Source of the DNA: Dipteris shenzhenensis | Taxonomy: Eukaryota > Polypodiophyta > Polypodiopsida > Gleicheniales | NCBI GenBank assembly: GCA_047967505.1 | Contig: CM106538.1 | Strand: one strand, 5' to 3' | DNA length: 64,000 bases | In this document: piece after piece, positions 43,473-53,845 of the stretch | How the letters are laid out: each line of letters opens with the position of its first letter | Position numbering within the stretch: the stretch's first letter is position 1 | Program-made: the position numbers and the translations under genes | Notes under the pieces: generated by a model | What the model was told of the DNA's origin: nothing | The model's input: only the letters and a program-made list of their open reading frames with translations | Database searches by the model: none

Positions 43473-44060
43473 TTGGCCATCACCTCTGTATGCTACATTA
43501 TGGACTTACAATGGGCTAGGTACAGTGGTGGCCAAATACAATTCCAGGGCCTAGTGGAGCAGGGCCATCAAGAGCAAAGGATGATGAACAATGCTCAAAA
43601 GAATAGGGGCCAGAGGAGAATCCAGTGTAATGAGAAGGAACAGACTCCAAAGATAGGCGATAGAAAAACTCTAGGAGTTTTTAAAATACCAATTTCCTTC
43701 TTTTGGATGGTCAATCAATGGGTTGACCACCACAGCCAATTTCTATGTGGTATTGATATAGAAGATACTGCAAGGAGCTATCCAGCCATACATGGGAGAC
43801 CATGGCTAAGAAGGAGTGATGCAGTTAGTTACTGGAAGATCAAACACACATCTTTTGGTGCTTCAAATGAGAATATTCTTGTCCAACCTGGTGCAAGAGA
43901 GATGGAAGAAGAAGAGGAGCTAGGAAGTGACACTACTTCATCTATAATTTTTGAGTCTTTTGAGGATTCAGATGGAGAAGAGGCCTCTAAAGAAGAAATC
44001 TATATAATGGGCATACCCCCTGCATCGCAGCCCGCAGAGAAGGTAACAACCACTCCTTAA
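43473..44060 (+). pseudogene. Gypsy protease-proximal polyprotein segment
   Basis: A 195-codon open frame. It contains H-G-R-P-W-L-R-R-S-D-A, a protease C-terminal string like that at 41.1 kb, followed by an acidic E/D/S-rich linker (EEEEELGSDTT) and a P-rich end. It stops only 12 bases before the RT frame at 44073, as in gypsy polyproteins where the protease is followed by a linker and RT. The GAG-like basic start (NAQKNRGQRRIQCN) suggests fusion or rearrangement. Confidence 0.6.
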
Positions 44061-44072
44061 CAACTAGCATCC

Positions 44073-44590
44073 ATGCTTTCTCCTGATCTCACCTCCGATG
44101 AAAAGAATGAATTCCTAAAGATGCTCAAAGATTTTCATGATCTCTTTACAAATAGCTACCATTATCTCCACCATGTGACTACCATAGAACATGAAATAGA
44201 TCTAAAACTAGATGTCAAGCCAGTAGCCCAAAAGTACAAAAGATTGGGGCCCATTCAAACTGATGCATTGCGCACAGAAGTGCAAAAGTTAGTAGAGGTT
44301 GGGTTCATTGTTTTGGCTCACAATACAAAATGGGTCTTGCCTATAGTCATCATGCCCAAGAAGAAGAAGAAGTGGTGACTACAAGAAGCTCAATGCTGCC
44401 ACCAAGAGAGACCATCACCCCTTGCCCTTTCAAGACATCATACTGGAGAAGGTGAGTGGCCACGAGATGTACACTTTTTGTGATGGCTATTTTGGGTTTT
44501 ACCAAATCAGAATTGTAGAGAAGGATGTCTGTAAGACTACATTTGCTACCCCTTGGGGAGCATTTGCTTTCAAAGTGATGCAAAGTACCA
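44073..44590 (+). pseudogene. Ty3/gypsy reverse transcriptase, N-terminal half
   Basis: Frame 44073-44378 reads LTSDEKNEFLKMLKDFHDLF, then T-I-E-H-E-I-D-L, K-P-V-A-Q-K-Y-K-R and VEVGFIVLAH..W, then I-V-I-M-P-K-K-K. After a small frameshift, L-N-A-A-T-K-R-D-H-H-P-L-P-F, CDGYFGFYQIRIVEKD and TTFATPWGAFAFKVM continue to about 44583. These are gypsy RT motifs 1-4. The sequence breaks exactly at the V-M-P-F-G-L position, so the YxDD box, RNase H and integrase are missing. Confidence 0.85.
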
Positions 44591-46398
44591 AAGTAGGAAC
44601 CAGAGGTGGACGCTCAATAGGAACTATTTGAATTCAATATCTTTTTTCTATCTCCACAAATCTAATTGCCCATAGTCTCCACCCAAGCACCATCAAATGC
44701 ATACTTTAATTTCATTTTAATGCACTCATTGCTACCTCTGTTCAAGACCAAATAGATCTAACACACCCATTTCTTCCATAAACACTATTAAGCCTCATGG
44801 ATAAGCATTCTAACTACAAACATCTAATTATAGCCAACCTTCTTTGGTGGGGACCTTCTTTTTTAAGATGATTCTAATATCTTCCACTTTCCCTTACATC
44901 CTATTATTTTGGACATTAGGGGTTGGTGCTAGATTATCCAGGAAGCATCTTTATTCCCCACAAAGGAACCAATTTTGGAATTAACCAAGATAGATGACCT
45001 TGAGTCCTAGCCTTGCAATCCAGATTCCTTGGCCAAAGGTTTTAACTGGCTACAAGTGCAAGGGCATCAAGAAGCCATCCACACCAAAGATTATTTGCTC
45101 TATAATACAGTCACATAATATCATCCATACATGCTTATTATACTATATAACAGAGTATTCAAAGCCATCCTAAACATGGTCCAAACTGGCATGAGTGCTT
45201 TTGAAATTCGAAATCACTTCCTAAGAAGGAGGCACTATAAATCATCGTTTTTAAATCTAACAAGCCTCAGAAACCTCACAACATCTCTAACCCACTCCTT
45301 CACACCACATCACACTCAAGAATTGCATCCACCTCAAAGTGCCACCATATGCACACCTATACCTTCCACAACACAAGATCCTGGGCAAGAAAAACCATTA
45401 GCAAAGCCATCAGCTTCAACTATTCCTACTCTAGAAATTGATGATAAATTGATGTAGCAAATCTTTTACCTTGCCTTGCTCATTGTTGAACCATTGGGAC
45501 ACCACCAATTGATCCTCTTGCTCTAGGTGATGATACTAACTTCTCAGTTTAACAAAGATAATCAAGATCATGGTGAACCACTACCCACTTATTCTGATTG
45601 ACATCAAATCATCACTTCTTTCCATGATATAACTGATCTCAATCATTATTGGAAGGGAAAACTCTTGAGCTTTAACCTTAACATGGTTGACATCATGCAA
45701 GTACAACTCCCACAAAATTCATTCAGCAAAGTTATCACAGCCAATGACAAGAAGATCAGTGTCCAATCAAAATGGTAGATATCATTTCTTAAGAACCCAA
45801 CCATCCAGAGGATCTACTATAGTACACTCCATCCACCTGGCCTACACTCCTATCCTTTGTTGGTGGACTTGGGAATTTTTTGCAAGCTTTAAGAAGAGGA
45901 CTCTTGTTTCATATACAATTCTCCATGGTTTAATTTTCAAAGTGTCTGATGACACCACTAAGGCTAGTAACCCAAATGTATAATTTTTATGACATATGCT
46001 GAGGTCTAAGATCCAATAGTCATGGCTCCTATGCATTTCTTTCAGATCCTAATCATTTTTTGCAAGATATACCTCTCCATAGATAGATTTTAGAAGAAAA
46101 GGTGCTCAAATTATGGTGGACTAGTGTTTGATCCTATCAAAGGATTAACACTCAAACAAATGATTTTCATATACCTTTGAGTCAGCAATCTTTATGCTCA
46201 TCATATATGAACTTTTGAGGACATGAATGACACATGCCCTATTCACATTTCTTGCTATATCTCTCAAAGTCTCATGGCTTCTTGGCACCCCCAAAAAATG
46301 ACTAGGAGTCCAAGTTGTCCAATTTTAGACCAAGTTGTCCAAGCTTCCCACTCATTTGGAATTCTTTGACTCCCTAGCTCTAAGGATGGATCAACATC
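44591..46398 (+). other. Probable 3' non-pol region of the gypsy element
   Basis: No recognised domain. Broken Ser/Thr/His-rich frames (45131-45457, 45687-45983) lie between the RT break and the polypurine tract. In some plant gypsy lineages an extra ORF lies between integrase and 3' LTR, and this could be its remnant, but nothing proves it. Confidence 0.35.
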
Positions 46399-46900
46399 AA
46401 GAAGGGGGGTATGTTAGCCACATTTTCTAGCAATGCCATTTTGATGGTTTTAAGTAGCGGAGTCAATAGTGGCCATGGCATATGACTAGGTAGGACTATG
46501 CCTTGGAGCCAATTGGGCCCAAGAAGATTACAAAGAATGAGTCAAGAGAGTGTTAAAGAGATCATAGGGTTGGTCCTCCCTTCAAAAGGTGGATTGTAGA
46601 TATGCGCAGACCTATGAACTTGGTCCTAGTTGTTGTATGCATCTTTTGGAATACAAGCTCAAGATCTCATGCTCTTTTGTGGTGTTGGTCTTGCTTCCAT
46701 GTCATAACCTTTATGATTACCATGCTCCATTTATCTTCTCCCCTCCCCCTCCCCCTTCTCATCCTATCCTTCTTTTCCCCCTTCTTTTCTCTTGCCTTTG
46801 GAGTCATAATCACAGCAACTTGGGAGCCATTTGTGGATAGCTCTTGCTTGCATTGTTCTCACTGAGGGTAGCTTGGAGGTTAGCTCTCCAACAATGTTCT
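46399..46900 (+). mobile_element. Polypurine tract and 3' LTR start of the gypsy element
   Basis: aagaagggggg (46399-46409) is followed after two bases by TGTTAGCCACATTTTCTAGC at 46412, the expected polypurine tract plus LTR start on the plus strand. The LTR end is not determinable without its partner; about 46900 is an estimate. Confidence 0.55.
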
Positions 46901-46960
46901 AATAAGATCCCCATGACACATCAGTCACCACCAAAGACTACACATAACTTGGGTGGCGAG

Positions 46961-47257
46961 TGTAGAAAAACAAAATGGAGACATACAATGGAGAGAATAA
47001 ATCACACAATGAAGGAGAGAAAAGGAGGGCCACAAGCGGACTCAACACATAACGATTGGTATTGACTATTACCTTCATGAAAGGGAAGTTTAGAAGTGAT
47101 CCACACCATACAAGGGGAGTGACCACCCATTAAATAGGAGCCAAGAGCTCAACTTGTAATCCAAATCCCATCCAATATCCTCATCCACCAATCACATCGA
47201 TGTAGACTTAAATCCCTCTAGTCATCCTTATGTACAAATTTGAACACTCCCCCTTAA
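46961..47257 (-). mobile_element. Polypurine tract and 3' LTR of a minus-strand element
   Basis: On the minus strand ttaagggggag (47247-47257) precedes TGTTCAAATTTGTACATAAGG, and the sequence runs to a possible TACA end at 46961 (about 286 bp). A cctatttaatgg TATA-like site lies inside. It does not resemble the LTR at 53589-53845, so it is either a very diverged partner of the copia element at 48-53 kb or belongs to another element. Confidence 0.5.
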
Positions 47258-48306
47258 TGTAAAATGGGTAGAGTATTGCACAATTGTTACGTGACATAAC
47301 ATATATTTTCACAATTTAGAGACTTTAAAGTGCAAAAAGGAAACCCAAAATTTTACTGCAGTATTAGTAAATCCAACTAATAATCTCTCCAATACCATGA
47401 AGAAACCTATTGTCTACTCTTATTTAATAGGGTAACAAACATGTTGCAATCCTTGTAAAAGATTATTCCAAGTCTTAACATGATGCCCATAGCAAATTTT
47501 CAATGATCAACAAAATTATAACTTATTTTCTCTACCTGTGATCTCATAAGTTCACCCACCCATGAACATAGTAGTCTATGAGAGTGACTAGGGGCAAGTG
47601 GCTGCTCAATAGGCATGGGAGTGAAGATCCTACCAGAAGAAAATCATGAAGTTGAAGAATCTTGCAACATCCCAATGGCTTGCAAGATACATAGCAATTG
47701 CTATGTTTGTGGAAGTAGCTAAGTGGCAGTTTATATGAACCGACAAGACATGGTTGCTAAGAAGTAGCATCTACCTAACTACAAATATAGAGCCCCATTG
47801 TTTGGGCTCTTCCCATGGAAAAGTATAAAAGTTTTTGGGCTACTGACAAATCTATCTAAGTGCTAATCATTCTAAAGGGAGATAGTTGCCTATAAACACC
47901 ACTTATGCAAGGTAGAGTAAAAGACAAGACTAAGAACGACAACAAGCAAGCTACTAAACCTCTGAAGACCTCCTTTTGTAATGGTTTCTTGCCTTGGAGT
48001 GAAGGCCGATCTTAAGATCCTCCTTCAAGTCTTTGTTTTTTGAGCACTGGATCTTGTAAGACCATAGCAGATGTTCTGCCGAAACCCCAATGTCTGACCA
48101 TGTTGAGCTACCCACAGGGTGGTCATTACGGTTGATGGCTCCAGATAGTAGGAAAAAAGCAAAAAGGTAGGCAATCACTGGACATCCTAGAGTGTGTAGA
48201 TGCTGGCTACTTGTCCCTATATAATATAAGGGCATCTCTAAGAATAATGAACGTCTCTGCAAGCCCAACGTTGGATACCATCTAAAACCATGATCAATGG
48301 ATAGTG
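47258..48306. other. Unclassified sequence
   Basis: No coding signature that I can assign. It lies where the end of copia RNase H and the 3' untranslated region would be if the LTR at 46961 belongs to the copia element. Confidence 0.35.
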
Positions 48307-49110
48307 CTAGAAAAACCCGACCACGAGTAAGTCACTCAATAGTAGATAACTCAAGGATCCAAGGGCAAATGAATTGCCACTAATGTAATGAAAAACGGAT
48401 TTGAGTAAGTACTCAGTAGTATGATCTCCGGCATAGTCACTGTCACAGTATCCATGCAACCATGGATGACTTCCTCTGTATTCTATCCCAAACTGTCTTG
48501 TACCTTTGATGTATCTCAAGACTCTTTTGGCTGCATTCCAGTGACATTGTTTTGGATTTGCCATAAACTGTGCTAGTGAGCTTTACGTACAAAAGTGCAA
48601 TAGCAATGTCTTCCCCTTGAACTTTGAGAGTATGATCTGCATTGGACTTCATGTATCCCAGATCAGCAAAATACTTGTTGATTCTATTGTACCAACTTAT
48701 GGGTGTGTGCTTGAAGCCGTAGAGACTCTTCTTAAGATGGCAAACCTTATTCTTCTTTCCTGGTTCAACATAACTCCTGGTTGTTGTTGCATGTAGACTT
48801 CCTCGTCTAGATAACCATTGAGAAATGCATTCTTGGCATCGAGCTGATACACATTCCATCTGTTGAGTGTCGCTAGTGATATCAAGAACCATACGGAATC
48901 CATCTCTGCTACTACTAGAGCATAAGTCTCATCATAATCCTGACCATATTGCTGTGCAAATCCTTTTGCAACTAGTCTGGCTTTGTATCTCTGAATACTG
49001 CAATCTAGATTGTACTTCACTTAGTATACCCATTTGTTTACTATGGCCTTCTTTCTTGGTGGAAGGTCACATAATTCCCAAGTATTATTCTTATACAAAG
49101 CGTCCATTTC
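48307..49110 (-). pseudogene. Copia reverse transcriptase and RNase H, catalytic box deleted
   Basis: RT start: W-E-L-C-D-L-P, then YKARLVAKGFAQQYGQDYDE, then RWNVYQLDAKNAFLNGYLDE and E-V-Y-M-Q-Q-Q-P-G, then after a frameshift KKSLYGFKHTPISWYNRINK and GEDIAIALLYV. At LLYV, where Y-V-D-D should follow, the sequence jumps to MANPKQCHWNAAKRVLRYIK and HGYCDSDYAGD, the RNase H part. The second and third RT catalytic residues and the thumb are therefore deleted. RNase H is cut off near 48307 before its T-E-A-E-Y motif. Confidence 0.85.
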
Positions 49111-49810
49111 TTCATTCATAGCAGTTTGCCATTTTGGCTTGTCTACTACATCTTCAAAGTACACTAGCTCTTCTGTAGCCATGATGGTAGTCATAAGAGC
49201 ATAGTTGGTAATTTCACTTGAATTGCTTTGCCTTTCTGAGCATATGTCAATTTGACTGGAGGTCTGCTTTCCCTAGTAGACCGTCTGAGCTATTGTGGCT
49301 CTGCTTGAGGTGTTTCTGGCAATTCTTGCTCTTCTTCATCAACCTTTTCTGTAGTACTTGAAATTGACATGACCATATCTCTTGTGCCATTTTGCAGATA
49401 GTGGCATTTGTTGCGGTTGAGCTAACATGGCATGCTTATCTGGTACTATAGCTAGCATTCTGTACAATCGTCCTTCCTTGACACCTTTTGTTACTAACTA
49501 ACATCTTTTGGATTTGTCTCTGATAGTGCATTCATCTTCGTCAAAGATGACTTGGTAGTTAAGTTTCGTCATTTAACCTACTGATAAGAGGTTCTTGCTG
49601 AGCTTCAGAACATAGAGCACATCTTTCACCAATCCTTTCGTACCAGTGAAATTGTTCATAGGGATAACACCTATCCCTTGAACTGGATTCGATGTATTGT
49701 CTGTTGTGTAGATGACATTTTTCTGACCTTCTAATGGTTTCATCTTTGTGAACCATTCCTGATGATTTGTCATGTGAGATGATGCACCGTTGTTGATATA
49801 TCAAGGATCC
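49111..49810 (-). pseudogene. Copia protease and GAG-pre-integrase, integrase core deleted
   Basis: The protease active-site string reads WYINNGASSHMT (about 49770-49805); family members have D-(S/T/N)-G-A, so the catalytic Asp appears as Asn. The following part matches the GAG-pre-integrase module: QEWFTKMKPLEGQKNVI, GLVKDVLYVLKLSKNLLSVG, and later W-H-K-R-Y-G-H-V-N-F at about 49365-49395. Directly after this the sequence changes to an acidic linker (EKVDEEEQELPETP) that normally lies between integrase and RT. The whole DDE integrase core is missing at a junction near 49365. Confidence 0.82.
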
Positions 49811-50039
49811 TGTTGTGCTTGGCCAACTTAATAGTTGAAATCCTCTTTTGGATTGTAGTCAGTGTCTAGGTACCTAGGTACACTGTATCATTTTGCTGCA
49901 TTTCCTTGTTTGCAAGAAACATATTCCCATGTTCATTTGCAAAATGACTATGACTAGAATGTCCACCATGATGATTTCCTCTACCTCAAAAATTCCCTTA
50001 ATTGCTGCTGGATTGATCGCCTTGGTCATACTGCTTCTT

Positions 50040-50999
50040 GCAACAATCTCTTTCATAGTGTCCAAACTTGTGACAGTAGTTGCACCAAATGTTTGACATG
50101 TTTGTGGATGCATTCCCTCGTCCTTGGAATCTTCATCAGTTGGAATGATTTCCTCTTTGTTGATTCTAATGCTGCTGAGGATGATGCTGATGATGACTTT
50201 GATTTTGTTGCTGATGATGACCACTTTTCTGGAATGATCTATCCCTGCCTCTGCCTTTGCCTCTAATTCTGTCTGAAGCTATGAATGCCTGATCATTAGA
50301 ATGGCCTTTTTGTGCTTGAATGGCTTGCGTCCTGAGTTCTTCACCAAGTAGGACTAACTGGAGTTCTCCTAGTGTTGGGATTTGCCGTTGAATGGCAATA
50401 CTTTGGACTAGATTCTCGTATCCCTCTCCTAGTCCATTCAGGATTACTTGAACCATTTCTATTGGGTTCATGGTCTCTCCTGTTGCTGCAAGTTGATTGT
50501 TGTAGTCTTTTATCCAAAGTACACAAGCATGACCGGTTTCGCTGCTATTGTGGAAACTCTGGTTGATTTGGTTTCTCAGTGTGAGAATCCTAGATGTGTT
50601 CTTGGACTCGTAGAGAGCTACAAACATATCCCATGCTTCTTTTGATGTCTTAACTTTGTTGAGCTGTCCTAGTATGACATCTTGCACATTCTGCTTGATC
50701 AGATGATATGCGTACTCGTCTTTCTTATCCCATTCTGCCTGAGCCCAGGCAATGGCAAGATCTGCTACAGGTGCGGAAATTGTTTGTGTAGTTGTAGATC
50801 CCGCTGATGGTGCTGTGACAATAGGTGGAGTAGAGCTATTGCTGGCTGGACCGTCCAATGGTCTAGGTGTAGATCCATCGACATACTCCCATTTGTCCTG
50901 AAATACAAGAATGGTCTCCATCCGATATTTCCATGTGCCGTAATTGGAGTTTTCTAGCTTAGCAGATGCCTCCAAATTGAGGTTGCTAGTCATAGACAT
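50040..50999 (-). CDS. Copia GAG, nearly intact
   Basis: A 277-codon frame (50166-50999) beginning MSMTSNLNLEASAKLENSNY followed by G-T-W-K-Y-R-M-E-T, then W-A-Q-A-E-W-D-K-K-D, LNKVKTSKEAWDMF, L-R-N-Q-I-N-Q-S-F, VQVILNGLGEGYENLVQSIA and a basic, Gln/His-rich tail. This is a typical UBN2/Retrotran_gag copia capsid. The zinc knuckle CNYCHKFGHYERDC (CX2CX4HX4C) lies just downstream at about 50040-50085, after the open frame has ended. The absence of stops over 277 codons contrasts with the heavily deleted pol, so this GAG may have decayed last or been mobilised as a partner-dependent element. Confidence 0.85.
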
Positions 51000-53576
51000 G
51001 GTGCAAGAAATGTACTTAAAGTGTCGTGAAAATCTCTCTATGAATCAACTGCAAAAACACTAACTGTGGACTGTCGGTGAAGATAGAACTGCAATATAAA
51101 AAATTCGATCTATGTTACAAGGCTTATGGTAAATGATGCTGGGAATAGCCAAGAGGCTTTATAAGGCTGAAATGATGTGCACAGTGCCGTGAAATAGCCG
51201 TATAGGCTTTACAATGGTGGCATGTGTGTGTGAAATCAAATCTTGTGCTATCTGCCCACTGAACAATCGAAAATGCCTCTGAAAAACTCTGAAGTCTACT
51301 CACTGAATTAATGAACATCAGGTTTCAAGCAATGTGATGATGTGAAACCGTATGTGAGCATATAGGTACTAGTCGGGAATTTCGAGCATGGCTTAGATTG
51401 GCAACCTGGGGAGATTCAAAGCATCCCCTCTATGGTGATCTAGTCTACTCTAATCTAGATCTATACCAACCATTGAGCGATGAAAGAACAGCAAATAGTT
51501 CATTTTCTTTTGTTCTTTTTAAGTGTTGGGTCAGATGCGTCGATGTAGAGGCGAATGTGCATGTAGGAAGTGGATTTGTCGATGAGGCTAAAAAGTGAGT
51601 GTAACTTGCACCAAAATTGTGCATGATGTGATGAGCGTGTAGAGCACAAAAAATCAAGCGACTTTCCATTTTGGAGCACCCTCAAATTCTTCTTGGATCA
51701 AGAGATACGACTTGATCTAGGTGGAGGGGCAAAAGGAGTGCAATGGTGCTCAATGATGATGTGTCACTGTGGGTCATATGCAGTGAGATGATGTGGCACT
51801 ATGCCTAGCAAGAGGTGTGCCTGTGAAGCAATGTGCTTAAGTGGCAACTATGTGCTCATGCAAGCTGCACAGTGTGCCTACAGAGTGATAATTGTGCTGC
51901 TAATGTGGCACTGGCTGAGGTGGCAGCTAGCTAGGATGCTGATGTGGCAGCTGACTAGGCTTTGATTGGTCAACTATTGACTGGTGAGGTGGCAATTAAC
52001 TGTTGAATGGTCAAAGTGATGATGTGGTAGAGGTGACTGGACTACTAGCATGGTAGTGCTGATGTGGCTATGGGTGATGATGTGGCAGGGTGATGTGTCA
52101 GTGGTGACATGGCACTTGGGTAGGATAAGGTTGCCACATGGCAGTGTTGTGGCCAAGCTCAAGTGTGGTGACCCTGAGCAATCCCAAGGCAGGAGATAAA
52201 GTGGTTAAATGATTGCCATGTGTCTTGACTAATCGAGGATTAGCCTGACTAACCCGGGGTTTCACCAACTAACCCTATGCACAGAGAAGCTTGGTTGAAC
52301 CGTGTCGTTTGGAGTGCTTGACTAAGGCATGGATTGCGCTTGGAAGGAGCCGATGAAGGAGACGTTGCAGGCGACAACATTAGCATAAAGGCTGAGCAGG
52401 CTTTGCTGGTCTTGTGTGGGAGCTTATGAAGAATTATGGAGCATTGCTACGAGACGTTGATGGCAGTGTTTGTAGACAACGTTGCTTTGGATGTGAGCCT
52501 GAAGCTTTGTTGGAGAAGGCCGCGGTTCTTTGCTAGTCAGTTGCGTGGTCGTGCGAGCCGCATAGTTGAAGGCATATGCTATATGGAGCCTTAGAGCTTT
52601 GTTGGAGTTTGCAGGGTCCGTTGACGATGGCAAAGGAGCTATCGTGAGCCGTGGTCTCAACCCGACTAGCTGGCAATGGTGAGGAGTTTTAGGAGGCTTG
52701 TATGCACTGGAGAAGGCGATGGAGCCCTCGTTGTAGGGAATCCTGAGTAGTCGATTCTTTGGCAATGGACTGGAGCAGCTTCGATTCAGTAGCGCTGGAG
52801 TTGGTGAGCCCGTGAGTCACCAGGAGCTTCTACTCTCGGTGTATGCACTGGAGCCTGGCTTAGTCAAAGCTAGGAGCCTTATAAGAGCTTGGAGGTGCTA
52901 GAAGGAGCTACAGCCCATTGATAGAGTCAGCTGGCTAAGTTGTGTGCGACGTGAGCTTTTGGTCGATGGTAGGAGTTGCCTTAGTTGTAGAGCCCTGGTC
53001 CAATCGTCCAACCAAGGCGCAATGAAGATCAGAGTAGTTCGATGATGGAGTCGTTGTAGCTAGTCAGCCGCCCTTGTTGCTTTGGAGTCGATGGAGAGGC
53101 AACTGTAGATGCTGGCTGTTTGGTGGCTTTTGTTGAAGAAACTAATCAGAGCTCCAGTGGTGCTTGAAACTCAATAGAGCATGTAGCTCTAGAGATATAG
53201 GTTTCACTCTCTCCCTCAATCCTATCTGTTGTCACAAGTAGCGGGGCTGCTCTTTGCCTAGAGCTTTGGACTTCTCCAAAAAACAGAACTATGTCTTTCT
53301 TTCTCTCTCAAAGTTGATGTACAGACTACCTCTTACACCCTCCCTATTTCTCTCAATAGGAGAACTCACAAGGAATCTCTCTCTCTCACAACTAGAATGA
53401 AATGAACTCTCATATACTCAAGAGAAAGAACAAAAATCTCTCAAGAATGACGGAAATTTTCTGAACACAATGGATGAAAATTCCTCTCAAAGAAGAAGTT
53501 CTCTCAATGGAAGAGAACACTCGATCTTTCTCAATCTCTCTCACAAGGATGGCGCCTCAGTCGAAGACAGAACCAT
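51000..53576 (-). other. Long leader between primer site and GAG of the copia element
   Basis: About 2.6 kb of non-coding sequence, unusually long for a copia leader. It includes a GATGTGGCA-type repeat cluster (51725-52140) and a ctctctc-rich part near the primer site. Open frames here (for example 52424-52765) have no signature. An unrelated insertion may account for part of the length. Confidence 0.5.
51725..52140 (+). repeat. Interspersed GATGTGGCA-type motif cluster
   Basis: At least ten occurrences of (t)gatgtggca or close variants (gatgtgtca, aatgtggca, gaggtggca, gatgtggct, gacatggca) within about 420 bp, at irregular spacing. Examples are near 51793, 51905, 51937, 52063 and 52080. 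There is no fixed period, so it is a degenerate cluster and not a clean tandem array. Confidence 0.75.
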
Positions 53577-53588
53577 GCTCTGATACCA
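53577..53588 (-). other. Primer-binding site (tRNA-Met type) of the copia element
   Basis: The complement reads TGGTATCAGAGC and directly abuts the LTR end at 53589 with no spacer, unlike the 2-base spacers of the other elements in this window. Confidence 0.9.
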
Positions 53589-53845
53589 TGACAAAATATG
53601 AAGAGGGGAGAGGAGAAGAGTGGAGATGAGGAGAGAGGGCACAGCTAGAGAGCACACCACAAATGACTAATTGTACACTAGATTTAGTTACAAATGTAGA
53701 ATATATACAAACCCATTTAGGGTTAGGGTTAGGGGATCTAACTCTTTCCTTTATAGCACTCTATCGGGTTAGTGCTATGCACATATGATCACATGATGGT
53801 GCTATGCACACATGATCACATGATGTTGACCGTGAACTCTCAACA
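53589..53845 (-). mobile_element. 5' LTR of the minus-strand copia element
   Basis: 257 bp. On the minus strand it begins TGTTGAGAGTTCACGGTCAA and ends CATATTTTGTCA. It contains a telomere-like (ttagggttaggg) stretch at 53715-53735 on the plus strand and a duplicated gcacacatgatcacatgatg-type unit near the right end. No matching 3' LTR was found in the window. Confidence 0.8.

Noticed and set aside
46961-53845. One intact copia element using 46961-47246 and 53589-53845 as its LTR pair
   Set aside because: The two LTRs show no clear similarity by eye, and about 1 kb of unassigned sequence separates RNase H from the left LTR.
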